The notes under the pieces: model-generated
Told to the model about the DNA's origin: nothing
Database searches by the model: none
What the model saw: only the letters and a program-made list of their open reading frames with translations
Shown: piece after piece, positions 1-7,488 of the stretch
How positions within the stretch are numbered: the first letter of the stretch is position 1
Layout: every line of letters starts with the position of its first letter
Assembly (NCBI RefSeq): GCF_000341245.1
Contig: NZ_ANAD01000075.1
Span: 1,333-46,901 of the forward strand
Length of the DNA: 45,569 nt
Origin: Nocardiopsis halophila DSM 44494
GTDB taxonomy: Bacteria > Actinomycetota > Actinomycetes > Streptosporangiales > Streptosporangiaceae
Direction of reading: 5' to 3'
Made by a program: the position numbers and the translations under genes

Positions 1-2775
1 GCGGGCGGCGAAGCGCACCCGCTCGATGTCGAACCCGATCCGCTTGAGCATGGACCCGTGCCAGGTCTGCACCACGGTCTGGCCCTCGCGCTTGGCGAAC
101 CACGACGGCAGGTGGGCGTTGGTGACGACCACCTCCGAGGTCGCCAGCGCCTCGAAGTACTCCCGGCTCCCGTGCGGCACCGGCCGCACCGCCGGAGGCG
201 TCCGCACCTGCCGGTCCCGGACCAGCCACAGCGACGGCGCCGAGGAGCGCCGGCGCCGCAGCTCCTCGAAGACCTCGCGCGGGCTGTCGGAGAACTGCTT
301 GCCCGAGTAGCTGTCGAAGAGCACCTGCGAGCGCACCCGCAGCTCCCGCATGGCCGGGTAGGCCTCCTCCCGCAGCCGCTTCTGCGCCCGCGGGCCCCGC
401 TCCTCGGGGAGCAGGGCCGGGCCGACGGTGAGGACCGGCGTGGTGGCGTCGGCGGCGTCGAGCACCGCCGGGCACTCCGGGGAGTCGTCCGCGGCGGGCA
501 GCCCGCCCAGCAGCACGCGCGAGGCCCGCACCGGCACCTGCGGAGCGGCCCCTGCGCCGGCCGGCCCCTCGCCGGCCCCGGCGGTGCGCATGTGCAGCCG
601 GTAGGAGCCCGAGGCCAGGGGAAGCGTGTCACCGAAGCAGGGGACCGCGTCCACCGGAACGCGCGCTTGGAAGCGCGCCCCCTCGACCGCCAAGGGGAAG
701 GCGTGCTCTTCGTTCCGCCCCTTCGCCTTGATCACCAGGCGGGGGCCGGGCGAGAGCGCCTCGCCCCCGGGGAGCACCCCCTCCAGGACCAGCACGCGCT
801 CCTCCCAGCGGGCCGACCGCAGGACCGGCTGGGGGACGGAGACGCGCACGACGGCCGCGCCCGCGTGGTCCTGCTCCACCGCCGCACAGCGCGTTCCGGA
901 CAGCAGCGGCTCGTCCGGCACCCCCTCGACGGAGAGCGCACGCGGTTCCACGCCTTCGCCGACCAGCCGGACCTCCCACCGCTCGCCGGCCACGGGCCCG
1001 CCCGGGGCGCGCCTGCGCTCCTCCAGCCCGTCGGCCAGGTCGGCGACCGGGAGGGCGCAGGCGAAGGCGCCGTCCTCGGTCAGGCGCAGCGGCACGTCCA
1101 CCTCCCGGTCACCCGGCAGGCGGCGCAGGCGCAGCGCCGCGCCGGGCGGCGGGGCGGCGACCGCGCCCTCCAGCACCAGGTGCCCGTCGGAGCAGGCGCG
1201 CCCGGTGACGGCGGCCCGGTCCGCGTTGACGAGCACCCGCAGGCCCCCGCCCCGCCACACCGGCCGGGCGGTGGTCCCCGGCGCCACCTGGGCGGACTCG
1301 GGGCGGCGCGGCGCGCCCGCGGCGGGGGAGGCGAGCGCGGCCGTGCGCGCGATGCCCCGGTTGACCACGGTCAGGTCGATCCGCCACTCCCCGGAGCGCC
1401 GCCCGTCCCGCCCGCCCAGCCGGAGCGGGTCGACCACCACCCGGTAGCCGCCCCAGTCGAGGCGGGCCCCGACGGCGTCGGGCGCGGCCGGGAACTCGGG
1501 GGCCTGGAAGACCTCCACCGGCAGCCGGAGGCGGCGCCCGGTGTCGGGGTCGACGGCGTGCGCGCGCACGAACTGCTGGTAGCGGCGGACCGGGCGCAGG
1601 TGCTTGAGGCACACCCTGCCCTCGACCACCAGCCTGCCGTCCTGCCAGGCGAGCCGCTCGGCCTTCTGGCGCAGCTTCAGCTCGGCGCCGAGCCGGTAGA
1701 CGCGCCGCGGGACGCCTGCCGCGGGGTCGTCCTTGAACGGGTAGTCGCCGTAGTAGGCCAGGCCGTGCCGGACCGCGCCGGCCCGCCGCCTCTCGGCGCT
1801 CTTGTCGAAGGTGAGCACCTCCGCCAGGCGGTCCATGTCGCGGCGCCGCACCAGGTGCCATTTGAGCCGGTCGAGGGCGGGCAGCGAGGCGAGGGCGCGC
1901 GGGTGCGCCTGTGCCAGGTAGTCCTCGGCCAGGTCGCAGAAGAGCGTCCGGAAGCCGTCGTCGGCCTCGTCGAGGAGCTGCAGGAAGATGCGCAGGTCGC
2001 TGCCGAGGGCGGTGGCGTCCCACCGGCGGCGGTCCTCGGCGCCGCAGTGGCCGCCGACGAAGTCGGCGGTGGCGCGCACGGCCCGGAAGCGGTCCCGCAG
2101 CCCCTGCTCGTGCAGGCGGTCCTGGGTGATGGAGGCGTCGTCGCCCGGGCGCTCGCGCCACAGGTAGACGGGGCAGGAGTGCACGTCCACCCCCGAGGCC
2201 AGGAAGTGCGCCGGGATGACGGTGGCGATGTCCTCGTAGAGGACCCCTTCGGGGAAGGACAGCCGGTGGGCGTCCCAGAACGCGCGCCGCCACAGCTTGT
2301 TGGTGGCGAGCCGGTCGGTGAGCAGGGTGGTGCGGCGGGTCACGTGGGTGGCGCGGGCCGAGGTGCGGAAGATCCTGCGGTGCATCGGGGAGGGGCGGGT
2401 GCCCAGCTCGTCGAGGCGGTGCACGTTGCCGGTGGCGAAGTCCGACCCGGTCTCGCGCAGGCCGGCGAGCAGGGTGCCGAAGGCGTGCGGGGGGACGGCG
2501 TCGTCGCTGTCCACGAAGGCGAGGAAGTCGCCGCCCGCGTGCCGGACGCCGGTGTTGCGGGCCGCGCCGAGCCCGGCGTTGTCCTGCCGGACGAGCCGGA
2601 CCCGGGGGTCGTCGCCGGCGTGCTCGGCGGCGATCCGGGCGCTGTCGTCGGGGGAGCCGTCGTCGACGACGACGATCTCCAGGTCGGTGAGGGTCTGGCC
2701 GCGGAGCGAGCGGAGGCAGGCGCCCAGGTACCTCTCCACGTTGTAGACGGGGACGATCACGCTGAGAGCGGGCAT
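1..2775 (-). CDS. GT2 glycosyltransferase / CDP-glycerol glycerophosphotransferase fusion (3' end outside window)
   Basis: Reading the minus strand from the ATG at 2775 gives one open frame of 925 codons that leaves the window at position 1 without a stop. The N-terminus (about residues 1-250) is a GT-A family 2 transferase: it starts MPALSVIVPVYN, has VVVDDGSPDD near residue 38 and the metal-binding FVDSDD near residue 90. The middle (about 330-780) looks beta-rich and is not recognised. From about residue 790 the sequence matches CDP-glycerol:polyglycerophosphate transferases: VLFDSYSGKQFSDSP, VVVTNAHLP and the family hallmark QTWHGSMLKRIGFD just before the window edge. Such enzymes polymerise teichoic-acid-type glycerol- or ribitol-phosphate chains at the inner face of the membrane. 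I see no clear Shine-Dalgarno before 2775. The next gene upstream on the same strand (2973-4964) is another glycosyltransferase, which supports a wall-polymer cluster. Exact substrate unknown. Confidence 0.88.
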   Translation of the reverse strand, partial: MPALSVIVPVYNVERYLGACLRSLRGQTLTDLEIVVVDDGSPDDSARIAAEHAGDDPRVRLVRQDNAGLGAARNTGVRHAGGDFLAFVDSDDAVPPHAFGTLLAGLRETGSDFATGNVHRLDELGTRPSPMHRRIFRTSARATHVTRRTTLLTDRLATNKLWRRAFWDAHRLSFPEGVLYEDIATVIPAHFLASGVDVHSCPVYLWRERPGDDASITQDRLHEQGLRDRFRAVRATADFVGGHCGAEDRRRWDATALGSDLRIFLQLLDEADDGFRTLFCDLAEDYLAQAHPRALASLPALDRLKWHLVRRRDMDRLAEVLTFDKSAERRRAGAVRHGLAYYGDYPFKDDPAAGVPRRVYRLGAELKLRQKAERLAWQDGRLVVEGRVCLKHLRPVRRYQQFVRAHAVDPDTGRRLRLPVEVFQAPEFPAAPDAVGARLDWGGYRVVVDPLRLGGRDGRRSGEWRIDLTVVNRGIARTAALASPAAGAPRRPESAQVAPGTTARPVWRGGGLRVLVNADRAAVTGRACSDGHLVLEGAVAAPPPGAALRLRRLPGDREVDVPLRLTEDGAFACALPVADLADGLEERRRAPGGPVAGERWEVRLVGEGVEPRALSVEGVPDEPLLSGTRCAAVEQDHAGAAVVRVSVPQPVLRSARWEERVLVLEGVLPGGEALSPGPRLVIKAKGRNEEHAFPLAVEGARFQARVPVDAVPCFGDTLPLASGSYRLHMRTAGAGEGPAGAGAAPQVPVRASRVLLGGLPAADDSPECPAVLDAADATTPVLTVGPALLPEERGPRAQKRLREEAYPAMRELRVRSQVLFDSYSGKQFSDSPREVFEELRRRRSSAPSLWLVRDRQVRTPPAVRPVPHGSREYFEALATSEVVVTNAHLPSWFAKREGQTVVQTWHGSMLKRIGFDIERVRFAAR

Positions 2776-2936
2776 GCGCAGTCCAATCGGAGACCCCGGC
2801 GGTGCCGGACACCATCCTTTCTGTAGCCATACAACTACTCTGCGTTGTCATTGCGGGTCCATGACACGCGATCACCGGACGATTCGCCCCCTGGGGCGGG
2901 CCCCCGGCCTCCGGGGACGGCGCCGTTCCCCAGGCC

Positions 2937-2960
2937 GGGGCGCCGTGGTCGCGGCGCCCC
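2937..2960 (-). terminator. GC-rich hairpin between the two glycosyltransferase genes
   Basis: A 9-bp perfect inverted repeat (GGGGCGCCG at 2937-2945, CGGCGCCCC at 2952-2960) lies 13 bases past the stop of the GT4 gene. There is no T tract, as is usual in actinobacteria. The more AT-rich stretch 2815-2865 just beyond it is the likely promoter zone for the downstream GT2/CDP-glycerol gene; I could not fix its boxes. Confidence 0.4.
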
Positions 2961-2972
2961 CTCCGGCCCGCC

Positions 2973-4964
2973 TCAGGGGGCCGCGACGACCTTGACGGCC
3001 AGGCGGTCGGCGCTGGAGAAGTACACCCGCACCGTGCACCGGCGCGGGCGCAGCAGGCCCAGCGGGCCCAGGCGCGCCCCGGGGCGGCGCGGGCCCGGCA
3101 CCGTCAGGTCCGGGTGGGTGAAGACCGGTGTGGTGCGCAGGACGTCGGTGTCCAGGCGGCACAGCCCGGTCCGGTCGGCCCCCTCGTCCGGGCGCAGCCA
3201 CAGGTCCCAGATGGCCTCCTCGCCCCGGAAACGGGAGGCGAACACGCGCGCGGGCAGCTCCGCGCGGAAGCCGCCCCCGCCCGCCGCCCGGGCCGGCGCC
3301 TCCGCCTCGCACACGCCGCTCCCCCGCCGCACCGCCTCCACCCGCGCGCCCGGACCGGGCTCGGCGCCCCACAGCTCCCCCACCACGGTGATGCGCCCCT
3401 CCGCCGTGCGCACCGACCGCACCTCGGCGTGCACGGTCCGCACGCGGCTGCGCACGGCCGGGGCGCCGTCCTCGCCCACGTACGGCAGGAGCGACCGCAG
3501 CCCCGGCGCCTCCCGGGACAGGCGCGGGGCCCCCAGGTAGCCCGACGTGTCGCAGGCGGAGCATCCGACCGCCGTCTCGGCGCCGTCCGGCCGGCGGAGC
3601 GCGACCCGCCACTCCCCCTCGCCCGGTCCGCCCAGCCGGGGGACGACCGCCGTCCCCGCCTCCGCCGGGAACACGGCGGCCTCGGCCCCGCGCCCGCCGC
3701 CCGCACCCCCGGTGCGGCGGTGCAGGACCACCTCGGACCCCTCGGGCGCGCCGTGCAGGTCGATGCGGACGTCGCCGGAGCCGTCGACCGAGACCCGCCC
3801 CTGGACCTCCCGCGACCGGCGCTTCGACGCCTCCTCCAGGACCGCCTCGAAGCGCTCCGCGCTGTGCGCCTCGTCGAACCGCTCGGCCCCGATCCGCGCC
3901 GCCTCGCCCATCTCCGAGCGCGCACGGGGGTCGCCCAGCACCACCCGCAGCGCGTCGGCCATGGCCTCCGCGTCCCCGGGCGGCACGAGCAGCCCCTCCT
4001 TGCCCGAGGTGATGATGTTGCGGGGCCCGTGGTCGCAGTCGGCGCTCACCACGGGCAGCCCGAGCGACATCGCCTCCACCAGGACGTTGCCGAACGGCTC
4101 GCGCTTGGACGGCAGGGCGAACACCGCCCCCTTGGCCAGTTCCCAGGGCAGGCGCTCGGTCGGGCCCATCAGGTGGGCCCGCTCGTACAGGCCGCGCTCC
4201 TCGATCACGCCCCGGATCCGCGCCTTCTCCGGGCCTCCCCCGTGGATGCGCAGGCCCCATTCGGGGAACTCCCCGCTCACCTTCGCGAACGCCTCCACCA
4301 GGACGTCGAAGCCCTTGTGCGGCTTGAGCACGCCCCCGGTCACGATGAACGGGGCGCCGGCCGCGCGCAGGCCGCCCCCGCCGGCCGGGGGCACGCAGTT
4401 GGGCACCGCGGGCATGGAGTGCCCGCCGCCGGTGTCGGCCTGGAGGCGTTCGGCGACCTCCGGGGTGAGCACGGTGACCGCGTCCATCGCCCGGTAGGCG
4501 GGGTACAGCTCCCGCTTCACCTCGCGGGCGTAGCCCCAGGGGTGCGAGTGCTCCTGGGCCAGGCGCAGGTAGCCGCCGCCGTCCGCGCGCGCGAGCACCA
4601 CGGTGATCCTCGGGTTGGAGCTGACCACCGCGTCGGCGTCGGTCCCGGCGAGGTAGCGCAGCAGCCGGAGCTCGGCCAGGCGCCCCACCTTGGGGGTCTT
4701 CTGCGCGGGGTCGTCCGGGTAGACGCGGGGGCGCTGCACCGCCAGCGGGTCCTCGGCGTCGCCGGTGGGCGACTCGGGGCGCACGTCGGTCAGGTTCACC
4801 ACCCGCACCCGCGGGTCGAGCGGGAACGGGGACCGGTCCCGGGCCCGCCGCAGCGCCACCACCTCCACCTCGTGCCGGCCGGCGAGCGCCCCGGCCAGGT
4901 TGTGCACGGCGCTGACCACACCCCCGATGTGGTCGCGGTCCACGATGAGAAACGCGATCTTCAC
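2973..4964 (-). CDS. GT4-family glycosyltransferase with ~290-residue C-terminal extension
   Basis: 663 residues, GTG start at 4964 with a strong ribosome site (GGGAGGGG) upstream. Residues 1-165 are the N-terminal half of a GT-B fold (MKIAFLIVDRDHIGGVVSAV, with the glycine-rich GGV loop). Residues about 175-370 are the nucleotide-sugar half, with FALPSKREPFGNVLVEAMSLG (the E-x7-E signature) followed by VVSADCDHGP. Family knowledge: such enzymes move a sugar from a nucleotide sugar to a lipid- or polymer-bound acceptor in the cytoplasm. Residues 370-663 are beta-rich, charged and unlike plain GT4 enzymes; they may bind polymer or add a second function. It lies just upstream of, and in the same direction as, a teichoic-acid-type polymerase, so decoration or priming of a wall polymer is the likeliest job. 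Sugar and acceptor cannot be told from sequence. Confidence 0.85.
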   Translation of the reverse strand: MKIAFLIVDRDHIGGVVSAVHNLAGALAGRHEVEVVALRRARDRSPFPLDPRVRVVNLTDVRPESPTGDAEDPLAVQRPRVYPDDPAQKTPKVGRLAELRLLRYLAGTDADAVVSSNPRITVVLARADGGGYLRLAQEHSHPWGYAREVKRELYPAYRAMDAVTVLTPEVAERLQADTGGGHSMPAVPNCVPPAGGGGLRAAGAPFIVTGGVLKPHKGFDVLVEAFAKVSGEFPEWGLRIHGGGPEKARIRGVIEERGLYERAHLMGPTERLPWELAKGAVFALPSKREPFGNVLVEAMSLGLPVVSADCDHGPRNIITSGKEGLLVPPGDAEAMADALRVVLGDPRARSEMGEAARIGAERFDEAHSAERFEAVLEEASKRRSREVQGRVSVDGSGDVRIDLHGAPEGSEVVLHRRTGGAGGGRGAEAAVFPAEAGTAVVPRLGGPGEGEWRVALRRPDGAETAVGCSACDTSGYLGAPRLSREAPGLRSLLPYVGEDGAPAVRSRVRTVHAEVRSVRTAEGRITVVGELWGAEPGPGARVEAVRRGSGVCEAEAPARAAGGGGFRAELPARVFASRFRGEEAIWDLWLRPDEGADRTGLCRLDTDVLRTTPVFTHPDLTVPGPRRPGARLGPLGLLRPRRCTVRVYFSSADRLAVKVVAAP

Positions 4965-5123
4965 GGTGCCCCTCCCCCTCGCTCCTGACCGCCACCTTCG
5001 CCGCCGCCGGGGGCGCCCGCCACGACCGGCCCGGCGTGTCGCGGCCGTTGCTACGGATGAGTAACGCTACTGAGGGTGACAATGGCAGTGCTGTGAAGGC
5101 ATGTCCGAGCGTGAGGAGGCGCC

Positions 5124-5435
5124 ATGGCCAAGAAGAAGAACGCGCGTTCCCGTACGGCGCCGCCGCCCGCCGAGACCGCCGAGAGCGAGCAGCTCTCGCG
5201 CCTGGCCGAGGCTCTGGCCAAGTACGGTGTCGGCACACGGGTGATCCGCAGAGAGCCGCCCGTGCTGCGGGTGAGCAACCCCGACTCCGAGTACGCGGTG
5301 GAGGACGTGGGCTGCGAGCGCCGCGAGCACGGCCACGCCTTCCTCGCCTCCTTCGGCGTCCACCTGGGCACCAGCGAGAGCATCCCGCTGACCGCCCGCA
5401 AGGTCGCCTGGCTGGTGGGCGCCACGGACCGGTGA
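5124..5435 (+). CDS. conserved small actinobacterial protein of unknown function
   Basis: 103 residues, ATG at 5124 with GGAGG five bases upstream. The first 18 residues are basic and Ala/Pro-rich (MAKKKNARSRTAPPP); the rest (about 20-103) looks like a small alpha/beta fold with alternating strands (GVGTRVIRREPPVLRVSN) and an acidic middle. No signal peptide, membrane segment or known motif is visible. It is transcribed away from the glycosyltransferase gene, with a 159-base shared upstream region. I do not recognise a function; the clear start signal and codon use make it a real gene. Confidence 0.75.
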   Translation: MAKKKNARSRTAPPPAETAESEQLSRLAEALAKYGVGTRVIRREPPVLRVSNPDSEYAVEDVGCERREHGHAFLASFGVHLGTSESIPLTARKVAWLVGATDR

Positions 5436-5541
5436 CCCGCCGGCCCGCGGACCGGGGCCGCACGCGGTGTTCGCCCGGTGTTCGCCGGGCGTCCCCCGCG
5501 GGTCCGGTCCCGCGGCCCGGCGGGCGGCTACCGTGGCCGCC

Positions 5542-6531
5542 GTGACGACCTTCGTGCACACCGCCGACCTGCACCTGGACGGCCCGCTGCGGGGCCTGTC
5601 GCCGCGCCGGCCCGAGGCCGGGCGCACCGCCCGCGACGCCGCCGCCGAGGTGCTCGAACCGCTCGCCGACCTGGTCCTGGCCCAGGGCGCCGCCGCCCTG
5701 GTGGTCGCCGGGGACCTGTGGGACCGCGACCACCACCGCGAGGAGACCGTCCGCCGCCTGCGCGAGCAGGCCGAGCGCCTGCACGCCGCGGACGCGGCCG
5801 TCGTCGTCGCCGACGGGCCCCACGACACCGCCTACCCGGGCCGCCTGGCCTGGCCCCTGCCGCCCAACGTGCACCGGTTCGGCCCCGGTGCGCCCCGCAC
5901 GGTGGTCCTGGACGGCGCCGGGCTGGCCTTCCACGGGTCCGACACGGCCCCGCGCCCGGGCGCCGCCGCCGTCCACGGCCTGCCGGCACCGGTGCCGGGG
6001 GCGGCCAACGTGGGCGTCCTGCACGTCCCGTTCGCCCCGGCGGCCATGGACGCCCTGGAACGGAAGGGCTACGACTACTGGGCGCTCGGCCACGAGCACC
6101 GCAGGACCGTGGTGTCGGCGGACCCGTGGATCGTCTACCCGGGCACCCCGCAGGGACGCCACTCCGGCGAGCCGGGCCCGAAGGGCGCCACAGTGGCGGA
6201 CGTCGGGGACGGACGCGTCACCGGCGTCCGCCACCACGAGCTGGCCGGGGTCCGCTGGGAGCGCCTGGAGGTGGACTGCGCGGCCGGCGGGCTGTCCGCG
6301 GGGCTGTCCCGCGCCCGCGAGGCCCTGGGCCGGGCGGTCGCCGACCTGTCCCCGGGGCAGCGGCTGGGCGCCGAGCTGGGCCCCCTGGGCCCGGCCCCGT
6401 CCCGCGAGGCGCTGTCCTCCCTGACCGCCGCCCTCGACGCCGAGGCCCCGGCCCAGGTGCTGTCGGTGACCGCGCCCGCCCCGATGCAGGTGCCCCGGCC
6501 CCGCCGGAGGGTGCTGAGCCCGATCTCCTGA
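5542..6531 (+). CDS. SbcD/YhaO-like metallophosphoesterase (DNA repair exonuclease family)
   Basis: 329 residues from the GTG at 5542; an in-frame GTG at 5533 is also possible, and no good ribosome site is seen for either. Calcineurin-type motifs run in order: D9-x-H11 (HTADLHLDGPL), G57-D58 (VVAGDLWD), H161 (GVLHV), and G183-H184-E185-H186 (ALGHEHRR), followed by the YhaO/SbcD-like VYPGTPQGRH...GPKG. The GNHD motif that supplies the catalytic Asn reads GPHD (92-95), so Asn is Pro. Related proteins are metal-dependent nucleases that pair with an SbcC/YhaN-type ATPase; no such partner lies beside it (next is a 100-residue protein). Either the partner is elsewhere or the protein acts alone. The altered motif makes normal nuclease activity doubtful. 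Confidence 0.8.
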   Translation: MTTFVHTADLHLDGPLRGLSPRRPEAGRTARDAAAEVLEPLADLVLAQGAAALVVAGDLWDRDHHREETVRRLREQAERLHAADAAVVVADGPHDTAYPGRLAWPLPPNVHRFGPGAPRTVVLDGAGLAFHGSDTAPRPGAAAVHGLPAPVPGAANVGVLHVPFAPAAMDALERKGYDYWALGHEHRRTVVSADPWIVYPGTPQGRHSGEPGPKGATVADVGDGRVTGVRHHELAGVRWERLEVDCAAGGLSAGLSRAREALGRAVADLSPGQRLGAELGPLGPAPSREALSSLTAALDAEAPAQVLSVTAPAPMQVPRPRRRVLSPIS

Positions 6532-6601
6532 GCCCTCTTCCGCTCCCTCTTCTGAGCGCCGCGGGCGCGTGGCCGCGCCGCTCCCCGGGCATGACCGGGG
6601 G

Positions 6602-6904
6602 GTGGCAGACGTACAGCGGTCCGACGACGGGCGCCACCTCCTGATCGGAGGGCGCCGGTGGCGCGCCTCCGATCCCGAGCTGCCCGAGGACGTGCGCCGC
6701 CGCCTGGTGGACCACCTGATGGACGCGCGGCGGGCGGTGGCCGCGGCACGCCGCGCGGACGACCGGGAGGCCGAGCGCCGGGCCCGCGCGCGGGTGCACA
6801 CGGCCAAGACCGGCCTCGGCGAACGCGGGACCCCGTGGTGGGAACAGCCCCTGCCGGACCGCCGCACCCGCTGGGAGGAGGCCCTGCGCGCCCTCGATCC
6901 GTGA
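6602..6904 (+). CDS. small conserved actinobacterial protein (often mislabelled 'biopolymer transporter Tol')
   Basis: 100 residues from the GTG at 6602 (VADVQRSDDG). An in-frame GTG at 6569 would add 11 unlikely residues. The pattern DGRHLLIGGRRWRASDPELP, then LVDHLMDARRAVAAARR, RARVHTAKTGLGERG and a C-terminal PWWEQP...RTRWEEALRAL is one I recall from many actinobacterial proteins carried in databases as 'biopolymer transporter Tol'. Nothing here supports a transporter: it is hydrophilic, helical and has no membrane segment. It starts 70 bases after the phosphoesterase and may be co-transcribed with it. Function unknown. Confidence 0.7.
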   Translation: MADVQRSDDGRHLLIGGRRWRASDPELPEDVRRRLVDHLMDARRAVAAARRADDREAERRARARVHTAKTGLGERGTPWWEQPLPDRRTRWEEALRALDP

Positions 6905-7488
6905 CCGGGTGCGCCGTCGGTGAACGAGGCGTGCCGGCCCTGTCTCGAACGACCGGCCGGACGGGGCGGCGGGCATCGGGAGTGGTGAGACCACCACTAT
7001 GGGCGCCCAATGTGGTGGTCTCACCACTCCCGATGCCCCGAGCCCCCTCTGGCACCCGATATGCACCGCGATGCCGCGCCTGGCCGACCCTCCGACGGCC
7101 CGCCGCCCGATACGCGGGCACGGATGCGGCGCCCGCCGTTCCGCCACCGCCCTCTCGGGTGACCGCCCGCACGCCGAACGCTCGACAGCAGTGCCGCAAG
7201 GACCGCCGGCCTTCCCTGGCCGCCGCCCTCCACCTGGCACTCCGCCGACCCGGCGCCCGGCAGGCGACCATGAGCCGGGACCACTCGGCTCCTCTGCCGC
7301 CGGCGGACCGCAGGAACTCAAAAGGTTGGCCTTGGAAAAGCGTTGCGAACGCGTTTCGCCTTGCCGACGGGGCCTGACCGGCACACCGTTGCCGTCAGGG
7401 GTGCGACGGCCGAGGGAGCGGGGGAACCACCATGGGGCCAGAGCGGCGTCGCCGTACACGGCGGCCTTCGGGATCGGGGGGCTGACCG
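6905..7488. other. 584-base gap holding a large palindromic repeat and a possible promoter
   Basis: No frame here has a start signal or protein-like composition on either strand. The left part holds the paired repeat at 6971-7038. Around 7318-7362 the base composition drops (runs of A and T) and there is an interrupted palindrome GCGAA-N5-TTCGC within 7347-7361, a candidate promoter/operator for the SDR gene at 7489. The stretch 7040-7310 holds nothing I can name. Confidence 0.5.
6971..7038. repeat. dispersed palindromic element, copy A (perfect 27-bp inverted repeat)
   Basis: Arms at 6971-6997 and 7012-7038 are perfect reverse complements over 27 bases, with a 14-base centre that itself contains the palindrome TGGGCGCCCA. 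Each arm also folds on itself (GTGGT-GAG-ACCAC). Related units lie at 35582-35609 and 38399-38459. It sits 66 bases after a stop codon, so it could also stop transcription, but the shared sequence argues for a repeat family. Confidence 0.8.

Noticed and set aside
2872-6867. A 1331-codon minus-strand frame spanning several genes
   Set aside because: It overlaps the GT4 gene in another frame and runs antisense to three plus-strand genes with ribosome sites or family motifs. Its Arg/Gly/Pro-rich translation has no domain.
6905-7488. A possible small gene or pseudogene in the gap before the SDR gene
   Set aside because: All frames give Arg/Pro/Gly-rich translations without start signals or recognisable segments; only the repeat and a possible promoter can be supported.
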